The position numbers and the translations under genes are program-made. This document shows, one piece after another, positions 35,966 through 44,966 of a stretch of DNA of 64,000 nucleotides. The notes beneath the pieces were generated by a model that saw only the letters and a list, made by a program, of their open reading frames with translations, searched no databases and had not been told where the DNA came from. The stretch is from Verrucomicrobiota bacterium (GTDB lineage Bacteria; Verrucomicrobiota; Verrucomicrobiia; Limisphaerales; JAEYXS01): the NCBI GenBank assembly GCA_023431185.1, contig JAEYXS010000049.1, forward strand, positions 1-64,000. The letters run 5' to 3'. The number at the start of each line of letters is the position of its first letter. Positions within the stretch are counted from its first letter, which is position 1.

Positions 35966-37075
35966 ATGAATGCCTCGGAGGCGTTTATCGCGCTCAACAT
36001 GATTGAAGGTGTCGGCCCGGTGCGGGTCCGGCAGTTGTTGGATCATTTCGGCGAGGCCCCGGCCATCCTCGGCGCGAACAAGGACCAGTTGATGCGCGTG
36101 AACGGCATCGGGCCCGAGATCGCCAACAGCATCTCCGCCTGGGAAACCACCGTGGACCTCAGTGGCGAACTCCGTCGCATCACCGAATACGGCTGCCACG
36201 TGGTGACGAAGGATGACGCCGTCTATCCCGCCCACCTGCGCGAGATCTATGATCCGCCGATCGTGCTGTATGTGAAGGGAGCCTTGCTGGAGAAGGACCG
36301 TCATTCCGTGGCCATCGTCGGCTCGCGCATGACGACGAATTACGGACAGGAGACGGCGCGCAAGTTCGGTTACCAGCTCGCCTATGTGGGTGTGACGGTG
36401 GTGAGCGGTGGCGCGCGCGGCATCGATACCAGCGCGCATCAGGGCGCCTTGAATGCCAAGGGCCGGACCATCGCGGTGCTCGGCACAGGGATAAATATTG
36501 TTTTTCCGACAGAGAACGCGCAGTTGTTCGAGCGTATCGCGGAGAGCGGCGCGGTCATCACGCAGTTCCCCTTCAACCGGCCCGCCGACAAGCAGACGTT
36601 TCCCATCCGCAACCGCATCGTAGCGGGCATGACGCTCGGCACCATCGTGGTGGAGGCGAATCTGGCCAGTGGCGCACTCATCACCGCGCGCATGGCGGTG
36701 GATGCCGGACGGCAAGTCTTCGCCGTGCCGGGTCGCATCGATTCCCCGCGTAGCAAGGGCTGTCACGACCTTATCAAGAAAGGTGCAAAGCTGTGCGAGA
36801 GTGCGGAGGATGTATTGAGCGAGTTCGAATATCTTTTCCCCACCACGAACAAGCCCGCCTCCTTGGCCGAAGGCGGCGAATTGCCCGCGCTGGAACTCTC
36901 CGCCAATGAAGCCAAGGTGCTGGACACCTTCAATAAAGGCACCGAGACGAGCATGGACGAAGTCATCCGCAACAGCGGACTGCCCGCCTCCGCCGTCGGC
37001 GCAACGCTCTTCGGACTGGAGATGAAGAAGATCGTGAAACGCCTGCCGGGGAATCTGTTTACGAGGAATCGGTAG
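35966..37075 (+). CDS. dprA: DNA-processing protein DprA
   Basis: The 369-residue protein loads RecA on incoming single-stranded DNA in natural transformation and occurs in most bacteria. An N-terminal helix-hairpin-helix region (NMIEGVGPVRVRQLLDHFG) is followed by the Rossmann-like DprA core with VAIVGSRMTTNYGQETA, VVSGGARGIDTSAHQGAL and VLGTGINIVFPTENAQLF. The C-terminal 70 residues fit the DprA winged helix. ATG at 35966 is the first good start. Confidence 0.95.
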   Translation: MNASEAFIALNMIEGVGPVRVRQLLDHFGEAPAILGANKDQLMRVNGIGPEIANSISAWETTVDLSGELRRITEYGCHVVTKDDAVYPAHLREIYDPPIVLYVKGALLEKDRHSVAIVGSRMTTNYGQETARKFGYQLAYVGVTVVSGGARGIDTSAHQGALNAKGRTIAVLGTGINIVFPTENAQLFERIAESGAVITQFPFNRPADKQTFPIRNRIVAGMTLGTIVVEANLASGALITARMAVDAGRQVFAVPGRIDSPRSKGCHDLIKKGAKLCESAEDVLSEFEYLFPTTNKPASLAEGGELPALELSANEAKVLDTFNKGTETSMDEVIRNSGLPASAVGATLFGLEMKKIVKRLPGNLFTRNR

Positions 37076-37138
37076 GTGATCATCTGCTGCTGGATGTCTA
37101 AACTTCATCCATGCATGACCAGCGCAGGAAATGGCATC

Positions 37139-37264
37139 TCCTTCTCCCCAAGGGAGAAGGCCGGGATGAGGGGGAGGGGAATATACTTTAGCAGATGCAG
37201 GTTACTATTGCTTATTAACAGGCTCTTTCCCCTCACCCTGACCCTCTCCCTTGGGGAGAGGGGA
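37139..37264. repeat. Inverted repeat doublet, family A (second locus)
   Basis: Copy 1 (37139-37180) holds CTTCTCCCCAAGGGAGAAGG with a G-rich flank, and copy 2 (37229-37264) holds CCCTCACCCTGACCCTCTCC with the inverse sense. They are homologous to 27251-27420, but the order of senses is reversed. The rest of 37076-37388 contains no supported gene. Confidence 0.8.
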
Positions 37265-37388
37265 TCAACTTCACCACCGCTCAAACTTTTTTCCATCGGC
37301 CAGTCCTTTGATTGTGGCCGGAGAAGAAATCACTTTCACAAATCGCTATGAATGAATCTTTCGGAGCTGGAATGTCCGACGAGCTTTC

Positions 37389-38402
37389 TTACTCGTAACC
37401 GTTAGCCGATTTGGGGATTGGCGGAGCTTCGCCGGTCGTGGGCACTTGGGCGGCTTCCTTCAGCTTTGCGACGAGGTCATCCACTTTCCATTCGTTGCCG
37501 ATGAAGACGTCATAGATGCGCCCACGCGTGTCGATGACCACGGTGCGGCCGTTGTGGTCGAAGTTGAAGGAGTTCTCCGTGCGGCTGAAAACCAGGCCGA
37601 AGCGTTCGCAGATGTCATCCACCTCGATGAGCGCGCCCGTGAGGAAACTCCATTTCTCCGGTTTGTAATGGGCGCGCTGGGCATAGGCGCGCAAGACGGG
37701 CGGCGTATCCAACTGCACGTCGAAGGAAAGGCTGAGCAGATGCCAGTTCTGCGGTGCCTTGGGGTCTGCCGCCAGCGCCTCGTAGGTGCGCTTGAAATTG
37801 GTGGTCAGGCGCGGGCAGAAGTTCGGATACGGGCAGCGCGTGAAGATGAAGGTCAGCGCCACGGCCTTGCCGCGAAAGTCATCGGTCTTGATGTCCTTGC
37901 CGAACTCATTGACGAAAGGGTAGTTCGGCAAGGTGTCACCAATCTTGAGGACATCGACGTTGCGCACGAGCCGGGTGGTGGGCGGCGGGACGGGTGGCAT
38001 ATCGGAATGGCCGAGTACCTGGATCTGGTCGATCCAGCCGTCGTCATGCGTCACCAGCATGCGGAAGGTGATGGTATCTCCGACCTTCACCCCGGCGAGG
38101 TCGTTCGTGCTCTTCACGCTCAGGGGCATGGTCATGGCCTGCATGTAGCCGGGGATCTCCTCATGGCGGATGACGGCGGTGGTGCCATTGGGGCGGAGCT
38201 GGGTCACCACGCCTTTCACCTCGTAGATATTGGTGGTGCCGGGGGCCGGATCTTTGGACGCTGCGGCATTCGTCGCCACCGGCGCGGTGGCCGGGGCCTG
38301 GGTCGCTCCCGATTTGGGCGCGGGATCGCAGCCGGTCCATAGCAGCGTGGAGGCCAGTAAGGCCGCCGCACCAAAGCAGCGCTGGGCAAATGTCAAAAGC
38401 AT
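37389..38402 (-). CDS. CusF-like/SCO1 fusion lipoprotein, copper chaperone
   Basis: The 337-residue product ends its signal in LLWTGC, a lipobox, followed by an alanine/proline linker. Residues about 58-130 resemble the periplasmic copper-binding CusF/CopK-like domain (VKGVVTQLRPNGTTAVIRHEEIPGYMQAMTMP: note HEEIPGYM and M-x-M). Residues about 150-315 are a SCO1/SenC thioredoxin-like domain with the cysteine motif CPYPNFC, five residues between cysteines instead of the classic three, and the conserved His in FNFDHNGRTVVID. SCO proteins deliver copper to cytochrome oxidase or other copper sites. It is divergent from the blue-copper fusion gene, 240 bases away. Confidence 0.88.
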   Translation of the reverse strand: MLLTFAQRCFGAAALLASTLLWTGCDPAPKSGATQAPATAPVATNAAASKDPAPGTTNIYEVKGVVTQLRPNGTTAVIRHEEIPGYMQAMTMPLSVKSTNDLAGVKVGDTITFRMLVTHDDGWIDQIQVLGHSDMPPVPPPTTRLVRNVDVLKIGDTLPNYPFVNEFGKDIKTDDFRGKAVALTFIFTRCPYPNFCPRLTTNFKRTYEALAADPKAPQNWHLLSLSFDVQLDTPPVLRAYAQRAHYKPEKWSFLTGALIEVDDICERFGLVFSRTENSFNFDHNGRTVVIDTRGRIYDVFIGNEWKVDDLVAKLKEAAQVPTTGEAPPIPKSANGYE

Positions 38403-38642
38403 GTCGGTATCAGTTTAGCGGTGTTCCGCAGGCAGCACAATGCAGAGAAACCCGGTTCTCCCGCAAAAGGTTGCTAAGGTTTAAGCCGCCGCAAGCATAC
38501 GTATAGACGTGTATCGCCCCAAAACCGCTCAAATAAGTTGTGCTGAATACGGCTGAAACCGCCGGCGTCAGTCTTTTCCTCATTGAATCCGGAACCGTTT
38601 ATGGCTTTGCTAGGTTTACCCAAACAGCCCGAGAATTTGTTT

Positions 38643-41600
38643 ATGCAGCAACGCATCCTCACGGTGGTCGTCGCCCTCTTCAGCGTGGTGTTCCTCCACG
38701 CGCAGCAACCGGCGAAACTCCAACTCAAACCGGGCGAGCGCATCGCACTGATCGGCAACGCCTTGCCGGACCGCATGCAGCACAGCGGTCATTTCGAGAC
38801 GCTCCTCCATGCCCAGTATCCCAAGCACGACCTGGTGGTGCGGAATCTGGCCTTCGCCGGGGACGAGGTGATGAAGCGCAGCCGCTCGGAGAACTTCGGC
38901 TCGCCGGATGACTGGCTGACCAAGGTGAAGGCGGACGTGATCTTCGCCTACTTTGGTTTCAACGAATCCTTCAAGGGCTACGCAGGGATCGAGCAGTTCA
39001 AGGCCGAGCTGGGGTTGTTCCTGAAGGAGACGAAGGCGAAGAACTATTCCGGCAAGGGCGCACCGCGCATCGTACTGTTCTCGCCTATCGCCACGGAGAA
39101 GCATCGCGATCCGAACTTCCCCGACCCGGCGGCGAACAATACGAATTTGGAGAATTACACGGCGGCGATGGCCGAGGTGGCTAAGGCGAATGACGTGATC
39201 TTCGTGGACCTGTTCCATCCGTCGCAGCAGCTCTACACGGCAGCTGCGCAGAAGGGGCAATCGCTGACCGTGAACGGGCTGCACCTCACGGAGGATGGCG
39301 ACAAGGCGCTCGCGCCGGTGATGTTCCAGGGCGTGTTCGGTGAGAAGGCCCCAGCGGGCAACTTCGAGAAACTGCGCGCGGCCATCAATGAGAAGAATGC
39401 GCAGTGGCATGCACGGTATCGCACGGTTGATGGCTACAACGTGTATGGTGGCCGCTCCAAGCTGAGCTATGAATCGCCGAAGGGCGGGCCCAAGATCTCC
39501 AACTACGAAGTGATGCAGCAGGAGATGGCGCAGCGCGATGTGCTGACGGAGAACCGCGAAAAGCGGGTGTGGGCCGTGGCGAAGGGTGGCGACCTGAAGG
39601 TGGATGACTCCAACCTGCCGAAGGTCACGGAAGTGAAATCGAACAAGCCGGGCGCGAATCCGGATGGCTCGCACAAGTTCCTAGGAGCAGAAGAGGCGAT
39701 CGGCTCCATGAAGGTCCACTCGGGCATGAAGGTGAATCTCTTCGCGAGCGAAGAGATGTTCCCCGAGCTGGTCTATCCCGTGCAGATGAACTGGGACACG
39801 AAGGGCCGTCTGTGGGTGGCCGCGTGGTTGAATTATCCAGAGCGCAAGCCGACCTCGCCGAAGGGCGACAGCTTGCTGGTCTTTGAAGACACGAACGGTG
39901 ACGGCAAGGCGGACAAGTGCACGACCTTTCTCGAAGGGTTGAACTGCCCGACGGGTTTTCAATTTTACAAGGATGGTGTGCTGGTGATGCAGGCGCCGGA
40001 CCTGTGGTTCGTGCGGGATACGAACAATGACGGGAAGGCGGATTCCATTGAACGCGTGTTGATGGGGCTGGATTCGGCGGACTCGCATCACACGGCAAAC
40101 GCCATCTGCTATGAGCCGGGCGGAGCGATCTATCTGAGCGATGGTGTGTTCCATCGTTCACAACTGGAGACGGCCACCGGGCCAGTGCGCAACAATGACG
40201 GGGCGATCTATCGCTTCGAGCCGCGCACGGGCAAGTTCGAGACGTATGTGTCCTATGGCTTCGCGAATCCGCACGGGCGGGTGTTCGATTACTGGGGCAA
40301 TGACATCATCACGGACGCGACGGGGAATGCGAATTACTTCGGCCCGGCGTTCAGCGGGCGCATCGATTACCCGGCGAAGCATCCGCGCATGAACCAGTTC
40401 TGGGACCGGCCTTCACGGCCTTGCCCCGGCACAGGCATCCTGTCCAGCCGCCATTTCCCGGAGGAGTTCCAGGGGAATTTCCTGAACCTGAACGTCATCG
40501 GCTTCCAGGGCATCTATCGCGTGAAGGTGGACCAGGAAGGCTCCGGACTGAAGGGTACGACGATGGAGCATCTGGTCTTCTCGGAGGACCCGAACTTCCG
40601 CCCGTCTGATGTGCGCGTGGGACCGGATGGCGCGCTCTACTTCCTGGACTGGCACATCCCGCTCATCGGTCACATGCAGCATCACCTGCGCGATCCGAAC
40701 CGCGACAGCACGCGCGGCCGCATCTACCGCATCACGTATGAAGGACGGCCGTTGTTGAAGGCGCCGAAAATCTACGGGCAATCCATCGAGAAGCTGCTGG
40801 ATCTTTTGAAGGAACCGGAGAACGGCACGCGTGAGCTGGCCAAGGTGGAACTGGGCAAGCACGACAGCGCGAAGGTGGTCGCCGCGGTGATGAAGTGGAC
40901 GGCGAGCCTGGACAAGCAAGATCCGGCTTATGAGCATCACATGACGGAAGCGCTCTGGGTGCATCAGTGGCATAACGTGGTGAACACGGATCTGCTCAAG
41001 CGCATGCTGCGTTCACCGTCGGCCAATGCCCGTGCCGCCGCCACGCGCGTGCTGTGCTACTGGCGCGACCGCGTCTCGGATGTGCTGCCGCTCCTCGCGG
41101 TGCAAGCGGTGGATGAAAGCCCGCGCGTGCGCCTCGAAGCGGTGCGGGCGGCGAGCTTCTTCGAAAACGCGCAGGCGGCAGAAGTGGCGCTGGCCTCGCT
41201 CAAGCAGCAGCCGACGGATTACTACCTGGACTACACGCTGGGCGAGACGATGAAGCAACTGGAGAAGCACTGGCGCAAGACCATCGCGGACGGCAAACCG
41301 CTCGCGGCAGACAACGCGCAGGGCATCAATTACCTGCTGAAATTCCTGAACTCAGCCGAGATCCAGAAACTGCCGCGCACACCCGGTGTGCTGGAAGCCA
41401 TCCTCACCCGGCCCGGCCTCAGCGATTCCGACCGCGCACTGGCACTGGATGAGCTGGCCTCCCAACGCAAGACGGACAAAGCCACGCTGCTGCTGAACCT
41501 GCTCGACAGCAATCAAAAGGATCGCACGGCCTCGGCGAATCTCGCGCGATTGCTGGCGTGGCAGTTGCCGTCGGAACTTAAGGCACAACGCACCCGCCTC

Positions 41601-43067
41601 GCCTTGCTCGTCAATTCCGGCGTGCCGGATGTGCGTTCTGCGGCGTGGGCGTCACTGGCGTTGGCGGATGGGAAATTTGACGACGCCTGGACGCAGGCGA
41701 GCAAAGAGCCGAAGACCTTGGGTGATCTGCTCGCGGGCATCCCGCGCCTGCCTGATTCCGAGTTCCGCGCGAAGGCTTATCCGAAAGTGCTGCCGCTCCT
41801 GAACGAATTGCCCGCTGCTTGGAAAGTGGACAGCCAGAAATCCGCGCAGGGACGTTATGTGCGCATCGAACTGAGCGGCAAGGCCACGTTGACGCTCGCC
41901 GAGGTGCAGGTCTTCAGCGGTGGTGAGAACATCGCGCTCAAGGGCAAGGCGACGCAGTCCAGCACCTCGCATGGTGGCGATGCCAAACGGGCGATCGATG
42001 GCAAAACGAATCCGGAATATGGCAGCGGTACGCTGACGCATTCGCGCGAGAACGAGGACAATCCGTGGTGGGAAGTGGACTTGGGCAGCGAGAAAACGAT
42101 CGAGAGCGTGACCGTCTGGAACCGCGTGGAGAATAATCTGGGCGACCGGCTGAAGAACTTCACGCTGGTGGTGCTGGACGGGAAGCGGCAGGAACTCTTC
42201 AAGCAGGCGGGCAATGCGGCGCCGAAGCCGAGTGCGAAGCTGACCGTCAGGGCGCCTGATCCGACGAGTGCCATCCGTCGCGCGGCCATCCAGGCATTGG
42301 TGAGCATGGGCACGGAACAACAAGCCATCTTCAATGCGCTGGCGAAGCTCATCACGGAGAACAAGGACGTGACAGCGGCCGCCCGGGGCATCGTGGTCTT
42401 GCCGCGCGCGGAATGGCAAAAGCAGGCTTCTATCAACACGGCGAAGGCGCTGGCCAACTGGGCCAAAGGCGTACCCGCAGCTGACCGCACGGCGCAGGAA
42501 TTCATCGAGACATTGCAGGTGGCGAATGATCTGGCGGGGCAGTTGCCGGCGGCCGAGGCTACGGCCCTCCGCAAGGAATTGCGCGCGTTGAGCGTGTCCG
42601 TGTTCGTGGTGCGGGCGGTGGTGGAGCAGATGCGCTTTGACACACCGCGCATCGTGGTGGAGGCGGGCAAGCCGTTCGAGATCATCATCGAGAACCCGGA
42701 CTTCATGCCGCACAACCTGGTGGTGATCAAACCGGGCACGCGCGAGAAGATCGGCAACGCCACGGCCACGATGATGCCGGACCAGCTCGACAGCCAAGGC
42801 CGCGCGTTCGTGCCGAAGAGCGGCGATGTGATCGCCGCCACCAAGCTGCTGGAGCCGGGTACGCGGGAGACTTTGAAACTGACCGCGCCCGCGCAGGAGG
42901 GCGTGTATGAATACGTCTGCACGTATCCCGGCCACTGGATGATCATGTGGGGCCAGCTCGTGGTGACGAAGGACGTGGACGGCTATTTGCAGGCGAATCC
43001 GCAGGTGAAGCTCACGGCGTCAGCCGACCATGAGGGGCATGAGCATCATGGCCAAGGGAAGAAGTAA
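38643..43067 (+). CDS. Giant secreted SGNH/propeller/HEAT/discoidin protein with blue-copper domain
   Basis: The 1474-residue product has a signal peptide (RILTVVVALFSVVFLHA). In order: an SGNH/GDSL-like hydrolase domain (about 25-240, with IALIGNALPDRM and GLHLTEDGDKALA), a beta-propeller of the PVC dehydrogenase type (about 355-700, with VYPVQMNWDTKGRLWVAAW and DTNGDGKADK), HEAT-like helices (about 720-1040), a discoidin/F5-8C domain (about 1050-1180, NIALKGKATQSSTSHGGDA), more helices, and an azurin/plastocyanin-like C-terminus. The copper ligands fit His1357 (MPHNLVV), Cys1426, His1431 and Met1435 (CTYPGHWMIM). No CxxCH motif exists in the chain. The tail is His-rich. Starts at 38583 and 38601 precede the signal peptide and are not used. 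A terminator follows. Confidence 0.88.
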   Translation: MQQRILTVVVALFSVVFLHAQQPAKLQLKPGERIALIGNALPDRMQHSGHFETLLHAQYPKHDLVVRNLAFAGDEVMKRSRSENFGSPDDWLTKVKADVIFAYFGFNESFKGYAGIEQFKAELGLFLKETKAKNYSGKGAPRIVLFSPIATEKHRDPNFPDPAANNTNLENYTAAMAEVAKANDVIFVDLFHPSQQLYTAAAQKGQSLTVNGLHLTEDGDKALAPVMFQGVFGEKAPAGNFEKLRAAINEKNAQWHARYRTVDGYNVYGGRSKLSYESPKGGPKISNYEVMQQEMAQRDVLTENREKRVWAVAKGGDLKVDDSNLPKVTEVKSNKPGANPDGSHKFLGAEEAIGSMKVHSGMKVNLFASEEMFPELVYPVQMNWDTKGRLWVAAWLNYPERKPTSPKGDSLLVFEDTNGDGKADKCTTFLEGLNCPTGFQFYKDGVLVMQAPDLWFVRDTNNDGKADSIERVLMGLDSADSHHTANAICYEPGGAIYLSDGVFHRSQLETATGPVRNNDGAIYRFEPRTGKFETYVSYGFANPHGRVFDYWGNDIITDATGNANYFGPAFSGRIDYPAKHPRMNQFWDRPSRPCPGTGILSSRHFPEEFQGNFLNLNVIGFQGIYRVKVDQEGSGLKGTTMEHLVFSEDPNFRPSDVRVGPDGALYFLDWHIPLIGHMQHHLRDPNRDSTRGRIYRITYEGRPLLKAPKIYGQSIEKLLDLLKEPENGTRELAKVELGKHDSAKVVAAVMKWTASLDKQDPAYEHHMTEALWVHQWHNVVNTDLLKRMLRSPSANARAAATRVLCYWRDRVSDVLPLLAVQAVDESPRVRLEAVRAASFFENAQAAEVALASLKQQPTDYYLDYTLGETMKQLEKHWRKTIADGKPLAADNAQGINYLLKFLNSAEIQKLPRTPGVLEAILTRPGLSDSDRALALDELASQRKTDKATLLLNLLDSNQKDRTASANLARLLAWQLPSELKAQRTRLALLVNSGVPDVRSAAWASLALADGKFDDAWTQASKEPKTLGDLLAGIPRLPDSEFRAKAYPKVLPLLNELPAAWKVDSQKSAQGRYVRIELSGKATLTLAEVQVFSGGENIALKGKATQSSTSHGGDAKRAIDGKTNPEYGSGTLTHSRENEDNPWWEVDLGSEKTIESVTVWNRVENNLGDRLKNFTLVVLDGKRQELFKQAGNAAPKPSAKLTVRAPDPTSAIRRAAIQALVSMGTEQQAIFNALAKLITENKDVTAAARGIVVLPRAEWQKQASINTAKALANWAKGVPAADRTAQEFIETLQVANDLAGQLPAAEATALRKELRALSVSVFVVRAVVEQMRFDTPRIVVEAGKPFEIIIENPDFMPHNLVVIKPGTREKIGNATATMMPDQLDSQGRAFVPKSGDVIAATKLLEPGTRETLKLTAPAQEGVYEYVCTYPGHWMIMWGQLVVTKDVDGYLQANPQVKLTASADHEGHEHHGQGKK

Positions 43068-43096
43068 GAAACAGCATTTGGCAAAGGTCAGCAGAA

Positions 43097-43126
43097 CACC
43101 CGGCGAGAAACCGCCGGGTGTTTTTT
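43097..43126 (+). terminator. Terminator after the blue-copper fusion gene
   Basis: A perfect 9-bp stem (43097-43105 with 43112-43120) and six-base loop are followed by six T residues. Confidence 0.9.
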
Positions 43127-43153
43127 ACGTGGGCTGGTTGGCGAAGGAGATCT

Positions 43154-43201
43154 ACTTTTGCTGAGGCACGCTGCTGCGGATTGAGGCAGCCCGCGCTCCA
43201 C
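43154..43201 (+). repeat. Single copy of repeat family E
   Basis: This 48-base unit (CTTTTGCTGAGGCACGCTGC, then CGGATTGAGGCAGCCCGCGC) aligns over almost its whole length with 31361-31408, with scattered substitutions that mostly keep the palindrome. Confidence 0.75.
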
Positions 43202-43264
43202 AAACCATCCTGCAAAACACCGCTTGCGTTCCGGGACCGCTTGTGAAAAATTTCACGAGCTTTT

Positions 43265-44353
43265 ATGGCACACGTCAAACTGCATATCCCGGGTCCGGTT
43301 GAAGTCAACGAGAAGACATGGCAGGCGTTCCGCTCGCCCATGATCGGTCATCGCTCCCAAGGCTTCAAAGACCTGTACGGCAAGATCCAGCCCCAGCTCC
43401 AGACGCTGCTCGGCACGAAGCAGCTCGTCTATCTCTCCACCTCGTCCGCCTGGGGTGTGATGGAAGGCTCCTTGCGCAATCTCGTCACCAAGAAGGTCCT
43501 CAACTGCATGAAGGGCGCCTTCTCCGACAAGTGGCTGGACGTCTCCAAGCGCTGCGGCAAGGAAGCCGAAGGTCTGCAAGCGGAATGGGGCTCGCCCATC
43601 CGCGCCGAGGCCATCGACAAGAAACTCGCCACCGGCCAGTTCGACGCGCTCACGCTGATCCATAACGAGACCTCCACCGGCACCATGAGCCCGCTGGATG
43701 AGATCGCCGCGCTGAAGCAGAAGTATCCGGACGTCATGTTCATCGTGGACGCCGTCAGCTCCATGACCGCGCTGCCGTTGAATTTTGACAAGCTCGGCAT
43801 CGATGTCCTGCTCGCCGGTACGCAGAAAGCGTTCGCCTTGCCTCCGGGCCTCACGGTGTTCACCGCCTCGCCTGCTGCTCTCGCGAAGGCTGCCACGGTG
43901 AAAGATCGCGGTTACTATTTCGACTTCGTGGAGTTCGACAAGAACGCGAAGGAAAGCATGACGCCGAGCACGCCGAGCATCTCGCACATCTACGCGCTGG
44001 GCTCCAAGCTCGACGAGTTCTTCGCGGAAGGACTGGACGCGCGCTATGCGCGTCACCTGAAGCTGAACCTGGCCACGCGCGCCTGGGCAGCGAAGCACGG
44101 CTTCACGCTGTTCCCGGACGCGGGCTTTGAATCCGTCACGCTCACGTGCATCAACAACGGCGCGAAGCCCGGTGGCCGCACCGTGGACGTCGCGAAGCTG
44201 CAGAAGCTGGTGAAGGAACAAGGTTTCCTCATCGATGGCGGCTACGGCAAGATCAAGGGCACGACGTTCCGCATCTCCAACATGGGTGATGAAACGGAAG
44301 CCACGATGAACACGCTCTACACCGCCCTCGATAACGCGATGGCGAAGCTGTAA
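43265..44353 (+). CDS. Class V aminotransferase (serine/alanine-glyoxylate type)
   Basis: The 362-residue PLP enzyme has the family start LHIPGPVEVNEKTWQAF, the cofactor region LSTSSAWGVMEG, IVDAVSSMTALPL with the PLP-ring aspartate, and the Schiff-base lysine Lys188 in AGTQKAFALPPG. The latter is the pattern of alanine-glyoxylate and serine-pyruvate aminotransferases, while genome annotations often call such genes phosphoserine aminotransferase-like. A terminator follows at 44372. The ATG at 43265 has no strong upstream Shine-Dalgarno sequence. Confidence 0.9.
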   Translation: MAHVKLHIPGPVEVNEKTWQAFRSPMIGHRSQGFKDLYGKIQPQLQTLLGTKQLVYLSTSSAWGVMEGSLRNLVTKKVLNCMKGAFSDKWLDVSKRCGKEAEGLQAEWGSPIRAEAIDKKLATGQFDALTLIHNETSTGTMSPLDEIAALKQKYPDVMFIVDAVSSMTALPLNFDKLGIDVLLAGTQKAFALPPGLTVFTASPAALAKAATVKDRGYYFDFVEFDKNAKESMTPSTPSISHIYALGSKLDEFFAEGLDARYARHLKLNLATRAWAAKHGFTLFPDAGFESVTLTCINNGAKPGGRTVDVAKLQKLVKEQGFLIDGGYGKIKGTTFRISNMGDETEATMNTLYTALDNAMAKL

Positions 44354-44371
44354 GCGCCTGCCAAATTTGTC

Positions 44372-44410
44372 ATACAGCCGCTCCGGCTACCGGGGCGGCT
44401 GTATTTTTTT
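44372..44410 (+). terminator. Terminator after the aminotransferase gene
   Basis: A 14-bp stem with one G-T pair (44372-44385 with 44391-44404) is followed by seven T residues (44404-44410). Confidence 0.92.
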
Positions 44411-44455
44411 ACGCGATTAGCAATTGAGGGTTGCGCCCGGTTTCCCGGAGCGGGC

Positions 44456-44842
44456 ATGCTGGCTTTGGTGAATTGGTGCAAGACAATTGGTGTGCTGATG
44501 GTGATCGCCCTGTGGCTGTCATCCGGTCTTCTCGCGCACACCCGGCACCATCACTTGCCGTCCGCGGCTGATGAGCTGTCCGATGCCTATGCCCAAGCCA
44601 CGTTAAACGCGCTCCAAGTCCCGGCCATTTTGCCCGCCCAGCCTGGGCGTCTGCCCGGCCTGCGCCCGGGCGGTCCGGTGCCCGAGGGTCCGCCCTTGTT
44701 CCTTTCGTGCCGGTCCGTGGAGCTGGCACCACGCCTTCACCTCCCGCCTGATGCAACCGGGCTGGCACCGGTGGCGCTCGCGCAGAACTGGCAGTTTCTC
44801 CTGCGCGCCGCGCCGTTTCCCCGCAGTCCCTCGCTCGTGTAA
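44456..44842 (+). CDS. Small secreted protein, unknown family
   Basis: I do not recognise this 128-residue product. It has a hydrophobic N-terminal stretch (VNWCKTIGVLMVIALWLSSG) that fits a signal peptide or anchor, then HTRHHH, a possible metal-binding cluster, and a proline/leucine-rich remainder with PGRLPGLRPGGPVPEGPP. The frame is supported by its position between two terminators and by its signal sequence; the opposite strand is also open here, so some doubt remains. It may be linked to the small membrane peptide gene that follows. Confidence 0.5.
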   Translation: MLALVNWCKTIGVLMVIALWLSSGLLAHTRHHHLPSAADELSDAYAQATLNALQVPAILPAQPGRLPGLRPGGPVPEGPPLFLSCRSVELAPRLHLPPDATGLAPVALAQNWQFLLRAAPFPRSPSLV

Positions 44843-44908
44843 GGTCCGTTGCCCGTCGTGGTCTCAGGCCTGGGGCGGATGAAATATCCCGCACTTGAGC
44901 CGTTTGAG

Positions 44909-44930
44909 ACCGGGGGAAGGCCCCGGTTTT
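44909..44930 (+). terminator. Hairpin terminator before the small membrane peptide gene
   Basis: A 7-bp G+C stem (44909-44915 with 44921-44927), loop GAAGG, and TTTT. It could end transcripts of the 44456 gene or attenuate those of the next. Confidence 0.65.
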
Positions 44931-44966
44931 CCCCAGCAACTGTAACTTTCACACAAGGACAACTGT

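Noticed and set aside
44409..44939. Minus-strand frame opposite the small secreted protein
   Set aside because: Its arginine/alanine-rich product has no signal, motif or ribosome site, while the + frame has a signal sequence. Doubt remains small but real.
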